Positions 11,758 through 24,300 of a stretch of DNA of 64,000 nt are shown in pieces. The stretch is from Chrysogorgia sp. JL179-B06. Lineage: Eukaryota > Cnidaria > Anthozoa > Scleralcyonacea > Chrysogorgiidae. The stretch covers positions 2,918,001-2,982,000 of the forward strand of contig JAYKKM010000452.1 in NCBI GenBank assembly GCA_035772405.1, written 5' to 3'. Below the pieces are notes generated by a model, which had not been told where the DNA came from, did no database searches, and was given only the letters and a program-made list of their open reading frames with translations. The position numbers were made by a program, and so were the translations under genes. Positions within the stretch are counted from its first letter, which is position 1; each line of letters begins with the position of its first letter.

Positions 11758-12180
11758 TTAGACAGTCGAGCTCAGGGACACCGCTACCGTCTCTCGACGA
11801 ACATTACGATTTATATGGTTACAAACACCTTGAACCCTAATCCTTTCCCACCTAGTGCAGTTCGTCCTGTTACGCACCTTCAGGCCATTTAATGTATTCA
11901 CCGGTAAGGTAAACAAGTGCTTGGACAATTCGATGCAAAACTCTGTCGACACTACTCATAGTAACATTGAATCTATCAGCGATCAACCTGGATGTCTCTT
12001 GGTTTGCCATTAACCAAACAAATATTAAAATATTTTTTCTGAAGGGATTCCCTTTCTTCCTTGGTTGGTGATAGAAATATGGCCAGTGTTAATAATCACT
12101 CGGCAGGGAACTTCCATCGTTCGTCTTGTCATACGAAAATGACTTTTGAATTCGTCTGATAACAAGAAACCACACTAATT
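11758..12180 (-). pseudogene. PIF/Harbinger-type transposase fragment
   Basis: Minus-strand translation across two frames gives LLSDEFKSHFRM, then a hydrophobic helix (FLIFVWLMANQ), then IADRFNVTMSSVDRVLHRIV and EYIKWPEG. That is the order and wording of the N-terminal and HTH part of Harbinger transposases, just before the GCIDGTH catalytic block. The catalytic part is not seen, and stops break the frame. It is a transposon relic. Confidence 0.7.
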
Positions 12181-13555
12181 ATGACAATATCACTGCAGTT
12201 TTATAATACTTCTTCAATAAGCACATTTTCATCTAATTCATCATGCAAAACAACCATGTTTGCAACCAATCTCGGGGATGCTTGGGTCGGAGTACGAGAT
12301 TGATTTGCAACCATCCGATTCGAAATCTTGTTTTAGTTGACACATGCGCATGGGAAGTCGGAAATTGGAACGCAAATGGTAAAGTCCATTTCGTTCGGAA
12401 AAAATTTCGATCGAAATACGACGATTCCATTTTCACCGGTCCAGTCTGACCAGATAATCTCGACAAATGGTAAGCACCCTTTGACTTTACACACACACGA
12501 GGCCTAGCCATGGCGACACATCGGCCTGGGAGTCTCGGCTAAATCTCCCCACTGCCATAACACTTCGTAAAACGCGCAGCAGAGAACTTTCGAATGTTAC
12601 TCGAAGAGAAATAGTAATCGAATAGAAACGATAACTTAGAATTTCTATATGACAACTTCAATAGCGATATATTTTTGCTGGAGCATCTCCTTTGTTTCGA
12701 TCCTTAATGAGTTGTAATAACTTTCTTGCAGGCGAAATAAGTAAATATCAGCCGTATGACCAGTATGCCTACCAACGCTTTGAAAGTAATAACCCGCTTT
12801 AGTTTATATTTTTCTAAGTTGACATGTTTGAGATCATGAACATTTCTTCTCACTGTTTTCCGAAATGTTTCTTCGTCCAAGAGATCGCTTGCTTTGAGAA
12901 TGAAAGCGAGATAAGCGACAATTCGGCCAATCTCTATGGCCATATTTAGGGAAATATTCCAGTTTTTATATTTCGCTCAAGACATATAGCGATACATAAC
13001 CTTCGTTATAAAGCCGTAAAGTTTCTCAACGTATGGCAACTGAATTCGTAAAAGCCGTTTATGACTCGTTCGACTCAGTGGTTTAAATATACCCGCTTCG
13101 TTGTTCAACGGAATCTATTTAAAAAATCGAAAACAAAATCGGTAGCACTCGGAAAGGGATCGGTTAGGGAGTTAAAGGTACACAGAAGATATATATGGAC
13201 AGGTCCTCTAGGTACACAAGCTAGGGTTAGGGATCCTGAAAGTTTAATGACGTAATGTGAAGAATAAATGAGGTAAGCAGCCGTATAGTGATGATTGAAT
13301 ATTTAACGAGGGCTAAGGTTAGGGGTCAGATTAAGGTCAATCATAATTGAATATTTAATTAGGCGGCATCCCTTTGCAGTATACATTGGGTTATCACTAC
13401 TGTACTCATATACTAATCGAGAAACATTATATACAGGTGGCAGTTCCAGCATATTTAGCAGGTGGAGTTATCGGAAGATTACATGCGCGATCCCGTCCAG
13501 GGACTTACAAATATTAAGCTTCAAATTCTTAACATTAAACGATATTAATTTACAG
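12181..13555. other. Non-coding upstream of the MAM exon
   Basis: No convincing exon was found. A small imperfect palindrome lies at about 12260-12310 (GATTGATTTGCAACC faces its inverse). A second possible acceptor, TATATACAG, precedes 13437, but the sequence after it has no MAM-like content. The missing MAM N-terminal exon, with the first conserved Cys and Trp, should lie upstream but was not recognised. Confidence 0.4.
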
Positions 13556-13824
13556 GTGGGCGCATTTCTCTCTATAAAGACAACGCATCGTTCAACACAT
13601 CTTCTGATGTTGTATCACCGCTAATGAGAACATTCCCTGTCACTGATTATGGTTTGTGCTTGGACTTTGCTTATCGATTATTTGGAAAGAAAACAGAATT
13701 AAATGTGGCGATTCAACGGGGAGAAGACCAGGATGAGGTTTTATGGAAAGTCGAGGCTTCTGAAAGGAATGCATTATGGAAACATGGACGTGTTTCACTC
13801 GGTGTCTCCAGCTTGCAGTTTAGG
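13556..13824 (+). CDS. MAM domain exon (first half to middle of the domain)
   Basis: The exon is preceded by TTAATTTACAG and followed by GTAAGG. It starts in phase 1 (two bases, then GGG CGC ATT) and ends in phase 0. The translation has GRISLYKDNA, then VVSPLMRTF (matching the usual LxSP block), GLCLDFAYRLFG (the CLxFxYxMxG block with the conserved Cys), LWKVEASERNALWKHGRVSL (the LW...W pair) and SLQFR. MAM domains are extracellular adhesion modules in receptors such as meprins and receptor phosphatases. The partner exon is at 17072-17174. The intact frame and good splice sites suggest a live host gene. The N-terminal part of the domain must be on an unseen exon. Confidence 0.8.
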
Positions 13825-13905
13825 GTAAGGTGGAGGCCCTCGTTTTTTGGTACAGTAATTTACATTCACGATATATAGTAGTCATATATATATTATTATT
13901 ATTAT

Positions 13906-14134
13906 TCATGTGTAAGGGATTGGCACTAGCTCTTAACCAATCAGATTGCAGTAAGTATTTGAATTGACCAATCAGCGAAGAGTTGACACATTTGGTTTCA
14001 GGGGGTGTCCTAAAAAAGGGCGTTAGCTGGTTGGTTATCATAATATTATCCGTAATCAGGAGGGTAAGTCAATTCAAATATATACTTTGAAATCTGATAG
14101 GTTGTTGAGCCAATGCCAATCCCTTACACATGAA
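13906..14134. repeat. Foldback MITE-like element in the MAM intron
   Basis: ATGTGTAAGGGATTGGCA at the left end faces TGCCAATCCCTTACACAT at the right. The arms extend inward imperfectly for about 60 bp. An ATT microsatellite abuts the left end. Confidence 0.7.
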
Positions 14135-14139
14135 GATGG

Positions 14140-14573
14140 TAGTTGTTGTCTTTTGTTGATCGGGAAGGAAACATGTCCGCCACTCTCTTGTTGGTTTTTG
14201 AAAGAATTTTTAAGATGGTAAAAAAGAATAATTTTGGAAAAGAAAAGAAATAGTGTGTTGATGTGTGAAATATTTTGAAAAAAAAAAAAAATAAAGATGG
14301 TGTGGAAATTGTATTTTATAAAAAAAAATGAATTGTGATTTTGGAAAAAGTGTTTTGAAAAAAAAAAGAAAGAGATGATAGTTGAAAAATATTTTGAAAA
14401 TAGAAATGTATTTAAAAAAAAAAAAAAAATGAGAGAGCGACGGAGCTGTTACCCTGACGACGAGCAGAGCTGTAATGAGGGTGTGTAGTTATACCCGGAA
14501 GTAAATAGGGTATTATTTTTTTGGAAAAGGTTTTTTGGAGAAAAAAGGCGTTTCCGGAAGTAGATACGTTCAG
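14140..14573. other. A-rich intronic sequence
   Basis: Poly-A runs of 8-13 bases separate short G-rich words such as GATGG and GTGTTTTGG. No gene is seen. Confidence 0.45.
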
Positions 14574-14576
14574 CTT

Positions 14577-14584
14577 TATATAAG
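14577..14584 (+). promoter_or_regulatory. TATA-box-like sequence before a small ORF
   Basis: TATATAAG stands 33 bases before ATG 14617, in a less AT-biased local context. The spacing would allow a very short 5' UTR. It lies inside the MAM intron, so it may belong to a mobile element rather than the host gene. Confidence 0.35.
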
Positions 14585-14616
14585 AAGAGCGATTATATCG
14601 TTTTAGCATCAGAACC

Positions 14617-14790
14617 ATGGCTGAATCAAATGTTAGAGTAATAGATCTTTTACAACTTAAAATGTTTAAGGATGCTCATTTGACTCGTGATTGCCAAGAT
14701 TCTAAGTTTTATGCTGTGAATTATATGGAAGAGTATCTGCTATTTACTATGCTATTTATGAAGATGACTGCTATTTACAGTCACCCTTGA
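14617..14790 (+). CDS. Hypothetical 57-residue protein
   Basis: An ATG with a good context (ACCATGG) opens a 57-codon frame ending at TGA 14788. The product begins MAESNVRVIDLLQLKMFKD and is moderately acidic with a Met/Phe-rich C-terminus. I recognise no domain. CAG just before codon 56 could mimic a splice boundary, so it could also be a first exon or a truncated transposon gene. Confidence 0.25.
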   Translation: MAESNVRVIDLLQLKMFKDAHLTRDCQDSKFYAVNYMEEYLLFTMLFMKMTAIYSHP

Positions 14791-15008
14791 TGCACACAAA
14801 ATGTGGGACATCAAGAACCATGCCAGAGCGCTCAACTGCAAGCAGTGAGCGTGCGCACAATGCGTAAGCGACAATGGTTCATCCTGTAGAGCGCTCAATA
14901 TGACCTAAAGGTCATAGAGCGTATCTAACTACAGACGGTACCGTTTCGGCCTTTTGGTCCTCATCAGTGTAGTGCTGATGAGCAGGATGAAGATGACTGC
15001 TATTTATA

Positions 15009-15910
<902 letters not shown>

Positions 15911-16254
15911 CTTTTTAATGATGTAAATATAAATCATATAAATATAAATCATGAATCACAATATAAATATAAATCATGAATCCAAAAAATTTATTTACAT
16001 ATTTTATATGGCTATAAACCGCTTCCGTCTAGACATTTTTCTCGCGCGATAAGTTATAAGACAATATTTTTAACTTTTGGTCTATTGAATTGTCGTTAAA
16101 ACGTTAATTGCTTCTTAGATTTCTCAAGCATAAATAATATAGAAACAAAATAAGTTTCGATAGAAACCTCGTTAACTGCATTTTTAGTACGACTATATAC
16201 TGTATATATATAGTAGCCTATAACGACTGGTCTGTTTTTTTATTTAATAAAAAG

Positions 16255-16402
16255 TAATATTGGGTATTTCATTCGATTAATCTGCATGTTCTAAGGATTT
16301 ATGGCGAAGAAAAATTTCGAGTGTTAGAATATATATATATACATTTTAAGCCCAAAGCGGGACCATTTGCAAAAAAGCAACATCTGAAGGCCTCCAGCCG
16401 GT
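16255..16402 (-). mobile_element. Truncated copy of the tRNA-Ala-like SINE
   Basis: The segment matches the minus-strand body of the SINE family at 60.6-62.8 kb: the AAATTTCGAGTGTTAGAATA region, then a ACATTTTAAG block and a GGCC-TCCAGCCGG end. It lacks the tRNA head and is more diverged than the other copies. Confidence 0.6.
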
Positions 16403-17071
16403 TTTTCAAGGACAATATAAGTGAGTTAAATATGTGCGCAGTCAAAGAGCTTAGATCAAATTTGGACGACGTCATGAGATTCTTGGTTTGCTATAAATCT
16501 TGAGTTAGTACATAAAATTTCGAGAAAATGCAATCTAATGCTATAGCAAAACATTGTGCTAGGTTCTGGATTGTTACATTGTTGCAGTGTAGACAATGGC
16601 GGTGGAACAGTTTAAATATAGGGGGGCGAGGGCAGAACGGGATCCGGTGCCCCGGAAAAATGTTGTATTAGAAAGTCTCGGAAACATGATTTCCTGCGTT
16701 TTGGGGCCAGTTTTCAGGGAAATATAAGCAGAAAAAATCACAAAATTTTACAATCTACGTAGATTACACAAGCTTTCATATGTGCACAGCTTTTCTTATT
16801 GATTATTGTGCATGTTTTAATCGTTTTTAATAAAATCTTCCTTTTATGTATATCAATGTACTCTTAATACATCCTGAAATCCTAAACATTAGTTTTTGGG
16901 CCTAATTTTCCATCCTATATAGTCATGCCATTATGACACGCGAGTATAAGGCTGGGCTCAATCGTGGAGGCGATGCCCCCACACTATAGGTGTCGTGGGG
17001 GCGGCAGCCCCCCACTGCCGCCCCGCTTCCGCCGCCCTTGCGTGTAGACATGAGTTTCTCTTATTTTTCAG
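16403..17071. other. Intronic sequence, no gene; GC-rich hairpin near 16970
   Basis: I see no exon. GATGCCCCCACACTATAGG and the following GTGGGGGC block near 16969-17005 can form a GC-rich hairpin unlike the AT-rich surroundings, perhaps a decayed transposon end. Confidence 0.4.
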
Positions 17072-17174
17072 GTTCGTTTTGCTGGCTTGTTGATTGAGAA
17101 AGACAGTGAGATAAATATCGACAACGTTTTATTTAAAATAGGACTCTGTGACCCAATCCCTGCTCACGCTCAAG
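17072..17174 (+). CDS. MAM domain exon (C-terminal end of the domain)
   Basis: The exon is bounded by TTATTTTTCAG and GTAAGT. It starts in phase 0, matching the exon ending at 13824, and ends in phase 1. The translation VRFAGLLIEKDSEINIDNV then LFKIGLCDP fits the end of a MAM domain: the V-F-EG strand, the D-IAIDDI-like strand (here EINIDNV) and the final conserved Cys. The shared phase and complementary domain halves link the two exons across a 3.2-kb intron. Phase 1 at the end is typical for shuffled extracellular modules. The following exon was not identified in the next kilobases. Confidence 0.8.
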
Positions 17175-19342
17175 GTAAGTTGTTAAGTTTGAGTTGTGAA
17201 ATTGCGCCTTGATCATCGTAAATGTTTAACGTTTTTGCAGTTTAGTTATATAAACTTCAGATTCCCAGACGGGAACCGAATTCATTGCCTCCTAAAATAA
17301 AGGTAGTACTCTTGACCTGAAGAAGAAGCGCAAGTTTCGAGTCATTTTCGTTCAAATATAGGTCTAAGAACAATTTTACTATACATTTCACTAAAAGTGT
17401 AGTAATTTTATTTTACATAAAATTAGCCTTAAATGTTAATGTATAATTTTATGTAATATTCTCAGTTTATTTAGATTTTAGTTTCTAGTTTTCTCTTTTT
17501 ACTTACCACATCTGTAATGTTTGTCGTAATTCAGCCGTCTGGGCTGCCATGATTTTATTTAATCAACTATGTATCTATATATCCAGTTCTCCACTCAAAT
17601 ACGACCACGTTGACTCGAAATCGGTTTAGAAAAGCGACAATGTCATTTAACCAAGTTTATTATGTTAAGACACTTTGAACAAATCAACTACAATGTCTTA
17701 AACGTGAAGTTCTCATTTCATTGGACAATGTATAATCTCAATAATAATTTCGATTAAAATTGTATTGTACATTTTAAATATAACTATAGGCGTAAACACG
17801 GGCTACTTAGAAAGCTACTGGCATATGCAGTAATTTTGGGGTTGGCTTATTTTGTTTTTTCTGGAGCGCGGTAAATTTGTCGTCAATGTGATTTACAGTA
17901 ACTGTAACCATTTAATGACCGCCATTACGGGGATTACCATATACAGGTATTTCAGTGTCCCCAATAGTAATAGTGGTGTTCAAATGGTTCAACTTTGTCC
18001 TCAATGCTTAGGCCGCCACTATAGTTTAAGATATAGTGGAATAATTGATGTTTTAACTAGATATACAAGTTATTATTCATAATTAAGGCCATATATTTTC
18101 CGTTATTTTTAGTGCCTAAAAGTTACAAAAATATATTATTGTCAATGTATAAAAATATATTATACAACATAACCAAGAACAATCATATAGAACTATAAAC
18201 TAGAATTAAATGTTTGTCGTGACAGTGTGTTCAAGGCACAAACTGGGATATAAAAGATATTATATGGCTAAGAAAGATGGCGCACGCTGATTGGTTCGTG
18301 AGAGGTCCGGAAAAAAGCGTATTGCCCTCCTGGCGCTGTGAGCGGGCAACACGCCTTTTGCAGACCGGTAAGTTTTGGCGGGAAAATTTCTGAGTTGATT
18401 TAGATGAAAATAAAAGAGGATTTGAGTATGTTCGTTGAAAAAGTTCGAACAATAACACGTCCTGGAACATTAGTGCTGCTTTTCTTGAAAGCTGTTTATC
18501 TATAAGTGAAGAAAATGAATGCCTAACGACCAGTAACGCGTGTAAACATGAAGCGAAATCATCAAGCTCAGAGGTAAGGTAAACGGCAACATCTGAAGAC
18601 AAACACAACGTTAAAAACAGAGAACAAAATGAACCAAAAGCCATATAATAAATGTCTTATTAACCTCGTTTGCTTGGTCTGTACGGTAAAGTATTTGCCT
18701 TCGGTTTTTTCGCACACCTCAGGCAAATACTTTACCGTACAGACCTCACACTCGGTTAATAAGTCTTTATTGTATTAACTTTAACATCTTGGATATCTGT
18801 GACAATCAGCTGTAACTTGTACTGATAACCTAGAACATTTTGGAGTCGTATTTACAGGTAAAATATCAAGTGAAACAGGGTTATTCGATGGCAACATGTT
18901 TTCTGATTTATTAGGCGAAATATGTCAATGTACTGCATAGAAATGATCATAGAATATTGACGATATAAATATGAAATACATACTTGATATACATGAAACA
19001 ATAAACTGTTGAATAGCATCTACTTTATTTTGTATGATATCGCAATAAACAATACAGGCAATATAAAGCTAATCATAAATATTACAGTTGCCCTTAGTAC
19101 ATGTAACGTATTTGTATACAGCATTCATATGTTGAGTCTATTCGGGTATATATTATTATCACAACAACAGCATGTTTACCTGTCACTTCAAAGTTCACTT
19201 CATCAATGTCCTTCGTTTTTTTATTTAATGTAGCATTTGATCAACATTTTTCAGTACAATTTAATAGCATAAGTTTGATCGATTCGATAAAACATGTGAA
19301 CATAGAATATAAAATATCAAAATCGCTCGTCATCTTTTAGTG
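17175..19342. other. Non-coding or intronic, no exon recognised
   Basis: A 137-codon minus-strand frame at 18231-18644 has a signal-peptide-like start and scattered Cys but no domain or splice logic I trust. A foldback lies at 18647-18771. The rest is AT-rich. This may be intron of the MAM gene up to the giant transposon. Confidence 0.4.
18647..18771. repeat. Foldback MITE-like element
   Basis: The inner arms GGTCTGTACGGTAAAGTATT and its exact complement are separated by a ~20-base loop. Outer arms (AATAAATGTCTTATTAAC and its imperfect complement) extend the hairpin. Near-perfect arms suggest a young insertion. Confidence 0.8.
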
Positions 19343-19344
19343 TA

Positions 19345-19369
19345 CAGTACTGCTCAGAAATAACCTAAC
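19345..19369 (+). repeat. Left terminal inverted repeat of the giant element
   Basis: It begins CAGTACTGCTCAGAA directly after TA (19343-19344) and ends AACCTAAC. It differs from the right repeat at one position (A versus T at base 16). Confidence 0.8.
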
Positions 19370-19495
19370 ACTGCGTTCCCGTTCCGAACGCGTCTGGAAC
19401 TCGTTCCGAACTCGTTCCGAACGCGTCTGGAACGCGTTCCGAACGCGTCCCGAACGAGTTCCGAACGAGTTCCAAACGCGTTCGGAACGCCATTG
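19370..19495. repeat. Left subterminal palindromic array
   Basis: About ten units of roughly 12 bp such as CGTTCCGAACGCG and GTTCCGAACGAG follow the terminal repeat. Each contains the near-palindrome GTTCCGAAC or GTTCGGAAC. Subterminal repeats in DNA transposons often bind transposase or accessory proteins; binding here is inference. Confidence 0.8.
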
Positions 19496-20520
19496 AAAAA
19501 GTTAGTCGGAAATTTTGATTTAGCTTCGTTAATTTCCGAATTTAGCCGAACGTAAAACTTGTTGTTGATTGCTAGAACATAGATCATAGAACTACGCTGG
19601 AATGGTTGTAGTATACGGTTTATTAAACAAGATTAAAAGAGAAAGTACATTGGTGATTTTCCTTAAATTAAGTTTATAATTAGGCTTTTACAGTATATAT
19701 AAATGCTAAAATCGTATCAGTGAACGAAGCGAGCACCACCGCAAGGAAAATCTTCGCCGTTGTCACGTTCAATCGTTGATGAATATTTGCAAACTGCTAC
19801 GTCAATATATTAACACTAGGAGTTCTTATCAGAAGTGAAATGCTGCCTCCGAACATACACAGAAGCAGTGGGTATATTAGAATTTAGAAGGGTATTCCCG
19901 TTCGTTTCACTTTCATTGTTTGATTTGAAATATGACCGCTCGACCGCCAGATAACGCGTTCAATTCAGCAAACATTACAAACGTGAAAAAGTTCGATAAT
20001 CGAACTTCACGTTTGTAAAGTGTGGCGCTGGAATGGAAAATTTATAACTTGCTCTTTCGAGTAAATGTTGTTCGAAGTATATGAGTTGAACACTCAATTT
20101 TGACATTGTAAACGCGCCATGAAATCAAAATACAGCTGAAGAAGTTTAGCACTAAAGCAGACTCGTTTCCGTTTGCGAGTTCAGTCCGAACATTTGATCG
20201 GGAAACATTTGATTGGGAATTTGGGATCAGTTTCCGCCATAAAACGTCATATTAAATCTGTGGATATACAAACATACATAAAAAAGTCGATCGCCGGCTA
20301 TTAATACATGGACATAGTTCCGCGAAGAGGGGCCGGGCACGAGACACAGAGTAATGTATGTCAGAGATGTATACGGGAAATTGAATGAGATTTCCAAAAC
20401 ATCCATCAGAGAGGGCAGTGTTAATATTTAGGTTTGGATTTGGTAATAGGGATTCGGAGATCATTTTCACCTTTGACGGTGTCGGAGTGCGCTTTCCATA
20501 TATGAATGGTCACCGACTCA

Positions 20521-20625
20521 CGGATGAAATCGCACGCTGTACACTATTTTTAGTCTATAATTTTGCCAAAGACCTTAAAAATCTATATCGAAGCTAGAGC
20601 AACCTCATTCTTTGATCAAGAATGT
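20521..20625 (+). repeat. Upstream copy of a ~100-bp duplication
   Basis: TATTTTTAGTCTATAATTTT through CCTCATTCTTTGATCAAG matches 21165-21262 at roughly 80 percent by eye. The downstream copy lies 70 bp before the BEN start codon, so this may be a duplicated promoter or leader region. Confidence 0.6.
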
Positions 20626-21164
20626 ACCGATAAAGAGATCTTCGACTTCGTTCTTCAAGCAAAGCCAAGACAGCATTGCCATACTGTAGACATATATTCT
20701 GTCATGTCACTATTGTTTTGACGTCTGATATTGTTAATTTGTTTACGGGACTTATTATATGTACGGCTACGACATCGTTATGCCAGCCTTGGGTGGCAGT
20801 CGGTGCCAGAGGTTCTTCCGCTAATGGAACGCGGAAGAACCTCCTGGCATGCATGACCACACAATAATTGTTAATTTCCAGTAGAAACGCTCCTTTTGAA
20901 ACTGTTTCTTCGATGGCGCTGAAAAATTTATAATTATTCATTCGCTCGAGCCGCTATTATGTTTCAATTATGTTTTGATTATAAACCTAACCATAAACTG
21001 AAACTTCAGTATCGGCAAGATGTTTTTTGGAGACGATTTATGACGTTGTGACACTTTTGACGGATATCAAAGTTCGTTATAAATTCAACGATTAATCATT
21101 AATTATCCAGCCATGAATAGAGGCCCCAATATAAAGTTTCACCCTATCATCAAAATCGTAAACA

Positions 21165-21262
21165 ATGCCGAATGGTGCAGCTTTATTTTTAGTCTATGAC
21201 TTTTGCCTAAGACCTTATAAAAAACGATGTCGAACCTCGAGCGGCCTCATTCTTCGATCAAG
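21165..21262 (+). repeat. Downstream copy of the duplication, near the BEN start
   Basis: This is the partner of 20521-20625. It includes TATTTTTAGTCTATGACTTT and CCTCATTCTTCGATCAAG. An in-frame upstream ATG at 21165 exists, but the copied sequence looks like leader rather than protein. Confidence 0.6.
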
Positions 21263-21329
21263 TTTCAGAGTGTCCCGATCATTGTTCAAGCGCAGTTACA
21301 GTATTTATATTCTACCAAGTTTTAGTAAG

Positions 21330-24300
21330 ATGAGTCTTCGATGTATTACACGCGAACCAGCAAAGAGAATGCTAGTTTTTTTCGGTTGCGACGAAACGAC
21401 CTCGGTTCTCGCAACCAGTAAAGTGAAAAAAGTTTTAAATGGCAACAAGTTGGAGGAGGGAACATCTGTTCTGGTGGAGTACGGCAAAGATGAATTCGAG
21501 GCGCACGTTGTCAAACTACATGGTAAGAAAGACAAATTATACAATATTAAAGTTCGCCGTTTTATATATCCAGTCTCTGATCTCGCATTCTCGCGTATAT
21601 TTAAAAAATCTTAAGACTCGTATTTTCCTCTCATTTAGATGATCCCTGCGTGTTGAGACAGGCGGAAATGGACTTTCTTTCAAATAGATTTGATTCACAT
21701 GACGAATCGGACAAAGAAAACAATCTCAGTAAAAGGCAAAAGCTCTGTCCGGATAAACCTGAACTGGCCAAACCCAAAGGCAAAGCAGGAAAAGAACCAA
21801 AGTCGAAATCGAAGAAGGTAAGACAATTACCGTCACGGTTATTTCATGTTAGGCGTATTAGTGTATATTCCTAATTTCCTTCAGATTCAGAGTGCAGTGC
21901 CAGACTAAAAATTGACAAATTCTTTCATTGAGGCGGATTTCCATTCAGTGTTTTTTATCGTGCGATCGACTTTATTAGATCGCTTTCTTTTGAATTGTGA
22001 GCTCCGGATCGAGTAAAGTCGATCGCGCGATAAAAAGCACTGAATGGAAATCCATTCAAAATGTTGAAAAACTAGTCGTAATAGCTTATTAAACAACAGG
22101 ATTGGTATTGATATATATATACGGGGGTTTATATACGGGGGCTTATATACGGGGGGCTTATACACGGTCTAGCCAAAACAGGGTTGGACGTTGGGTTGGA
22201 CTAGCTAAAAGTGAACTAGTTTAGCTAAAAGTGATTTGGTCTAGCTAAAACTGATTTGGTCTAGGTAAAAGTGAATCGGTCTAGCTAAAAGTTATTTGGT
22301 CTAGCTAAAAGTGAATTGGTCTAGCTAAAAGTGATTTGGTCTAGCTAAAAGTGATTTGGTCTAGCTAAAAGTGATTTGGTCTAGCTAAAAGTGATTTGGT
22401 CTAGCTAAAAGTGAATTGGTCTAGCTAAAAGTGAATTGGTCTAGCTAAAAGTGAATTGGTCTAGCTAAAAGTGAATCGGTCTAGCTAACAGTGAATTGGT
22501 CTGACTAAAAGTGAATCGGTCTTGCTAAAAGTGATTTGGTCTAGCTAACAGTGAATTGGTCTGACTAAAAGTGAATCGGCTCGCTAAAAGTGAATCGGTC
22601 TTGCTAAAAGTGATTTGGTCTAGCTAACAGTGAATTGGTCTGACTAAAAGTGAATCGGTCTTGCTAAAAGTGAATTGGTCTAGCTAAAAGTGAATTGGTC
22701 TAGGTAAAAGTGAATCGGTCTAGCTAAAAGTGATTTGGTCTAGCTAACAGTGAATTGGTCTGACTAAAAGTGAATCGGTCTTGCTAAAAGTGATTTGGTC
22801 TAGCTAACAGTGAATTGGTCTGACTAAAAGTGAATCGGCTCGCTAAAAGTGATTTGGTCTTGCTAAAAGTGATTTGGTCAGGCTAAAAGTGATTTGGTCT
22901 AGCTAAAAGTGATTTGGTCTAGCTAACAGTGAATTGGTCTGACTAAAAGTGAATCGATCTTGCTAAAAGTGAATTGGTCTAGCTAACAGTGAATTGGTCT
23001 GACTAAAAGTGAATCGGCTCGCTAAAAGTGAATCGGTCTGGCTAAAAGTGATTTGGTCTAGGTAAAAGTGAATTGGTCTTGCTAAAAGTGATTTGGTCTG
23101 GCTAAAAATGATTTGATCTAGCTAGAAGTGATTTGTACTAGCTAAAAGTGAGTCGTCTTCATGTAAGCATAATTGTCCTCTCGCAATTCACTTTTAGCGA
23201 GACCAATTCACTTGTAGCTACAGTGTAGATCAATTCACTTTTAGCTAGACTGATTCACTTTCAGTATCCTGTTTTAGCTAGACCAATATCTTACCTATAC
23301 CAATATAGCCACGTGTTTTGCAAGCTTCTCAAGTGCCATTATACTCTAACTCGATAATCACACAACGACAAAGTTTTTTATTTATTTTCTAATTAAATAA
23401 CACCATTAGATTAACAATAAACTAAAGCCATGCAAAATGCAGATTTACCTGTTAGAAGGGTTCCTACGTGCATTGTTGGGAAGACTTTGTTGAAAACATG
23501 TGGGAGATTTTAGCAATGAAAATGCACCCAACGTTGCAGTCAAAACATTCTGTTGTGTTAGTACCTTGATTAGCCTTGCATCCAGGTATTCTTTGATTTC
23601 CTTTTGTAATTTAAACTACTTAATATCCATAAAAAGCTACTAAACACGTCAGCTTATGCTTTATTGAGTAATTTATAAAATAACCGGAAGTAAATGAGCA
23701 ACAACATGCTGTCTGATTGGTTACAATACTGAGCTCAAAAGCCATGCAAGCATAATCTGACGTTCCTCGCGTAGATTGTGTCGTTTTTTTATGGATTTTA
23801 AATGGTTTAAATCACAAAAGGAAGTCAAAGAATACCTGGATACAAGGCTATAGTCAAGGTACTTACACAACAGAATGTTTTAACTTGAGTACTAATTGCA
23901 ACGTTGAGTACTAATTTATACAACAAAGTCATCCTAGCAATGCCTCAAAAAACAGGTAAATCTGCATTTTTCATGGCTTTGTTGTTAAATTTAATGGTGC
24001 TATTTTATAAAAGAGAACATGGAAAAGGTGTAAAATGTTTATTTTACCTCTCGTCGGGCAGGATATTCACAAAGAAACATTTTTGTACTTGTAGCAGCTG
24101 CGCAGCATCTTTTTAAGCATAATTTACCTCAAGCTTAATATTTTCACCTTGTCAGTGTCATAATAGAAAATCATTCATGATTGGCCGATTAGCTTAGAGA
24201 AACGTGAAAGACCTCCCCTGATTTAGTAGTTGATGGTTTTTGGGAATGACATTTCTCTGTGGTTATTTACTTATTTTATAAAATAAATATCTAATGGTTT

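Larger units (their letters stand above)
19496..21329. other. 5' region of the BEN gene, no coding exon seen
   Basis: It contains a hairpin at about 19974-20018 (TTACAAACGTGAA facing its complement), another at about 20803-20850 (GAGGTTCTTCCGC facing its complement), and a ~100-bp duplication described separately. Promoter elements were not recognised. Confidence 0.45.

Noticed and set aside
14940..14995. U2 snRNA-like words (TTTCGGCCTTTTGG and AGTGTAGT)
   Set aside because: The words resemble the U2 5' region, but the spacing is wrong, the branch-pairing region is missing, and the segment lies in a repeat-rich foldback (ATCAGTGTAGTGCTGATGAG pairs on itself).
18231..18644. 137-codon minus-strand protein with a hydrophobic start
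   Set aside because: No domain, no splice support, and low confidence in codon use; it is likely a chance frame.
22190..23155. CRISPR-like regular repeats
   Set aside because: Units are contiguous 20-bp repeats without spacers in an animal intron; it is a minisatellite.
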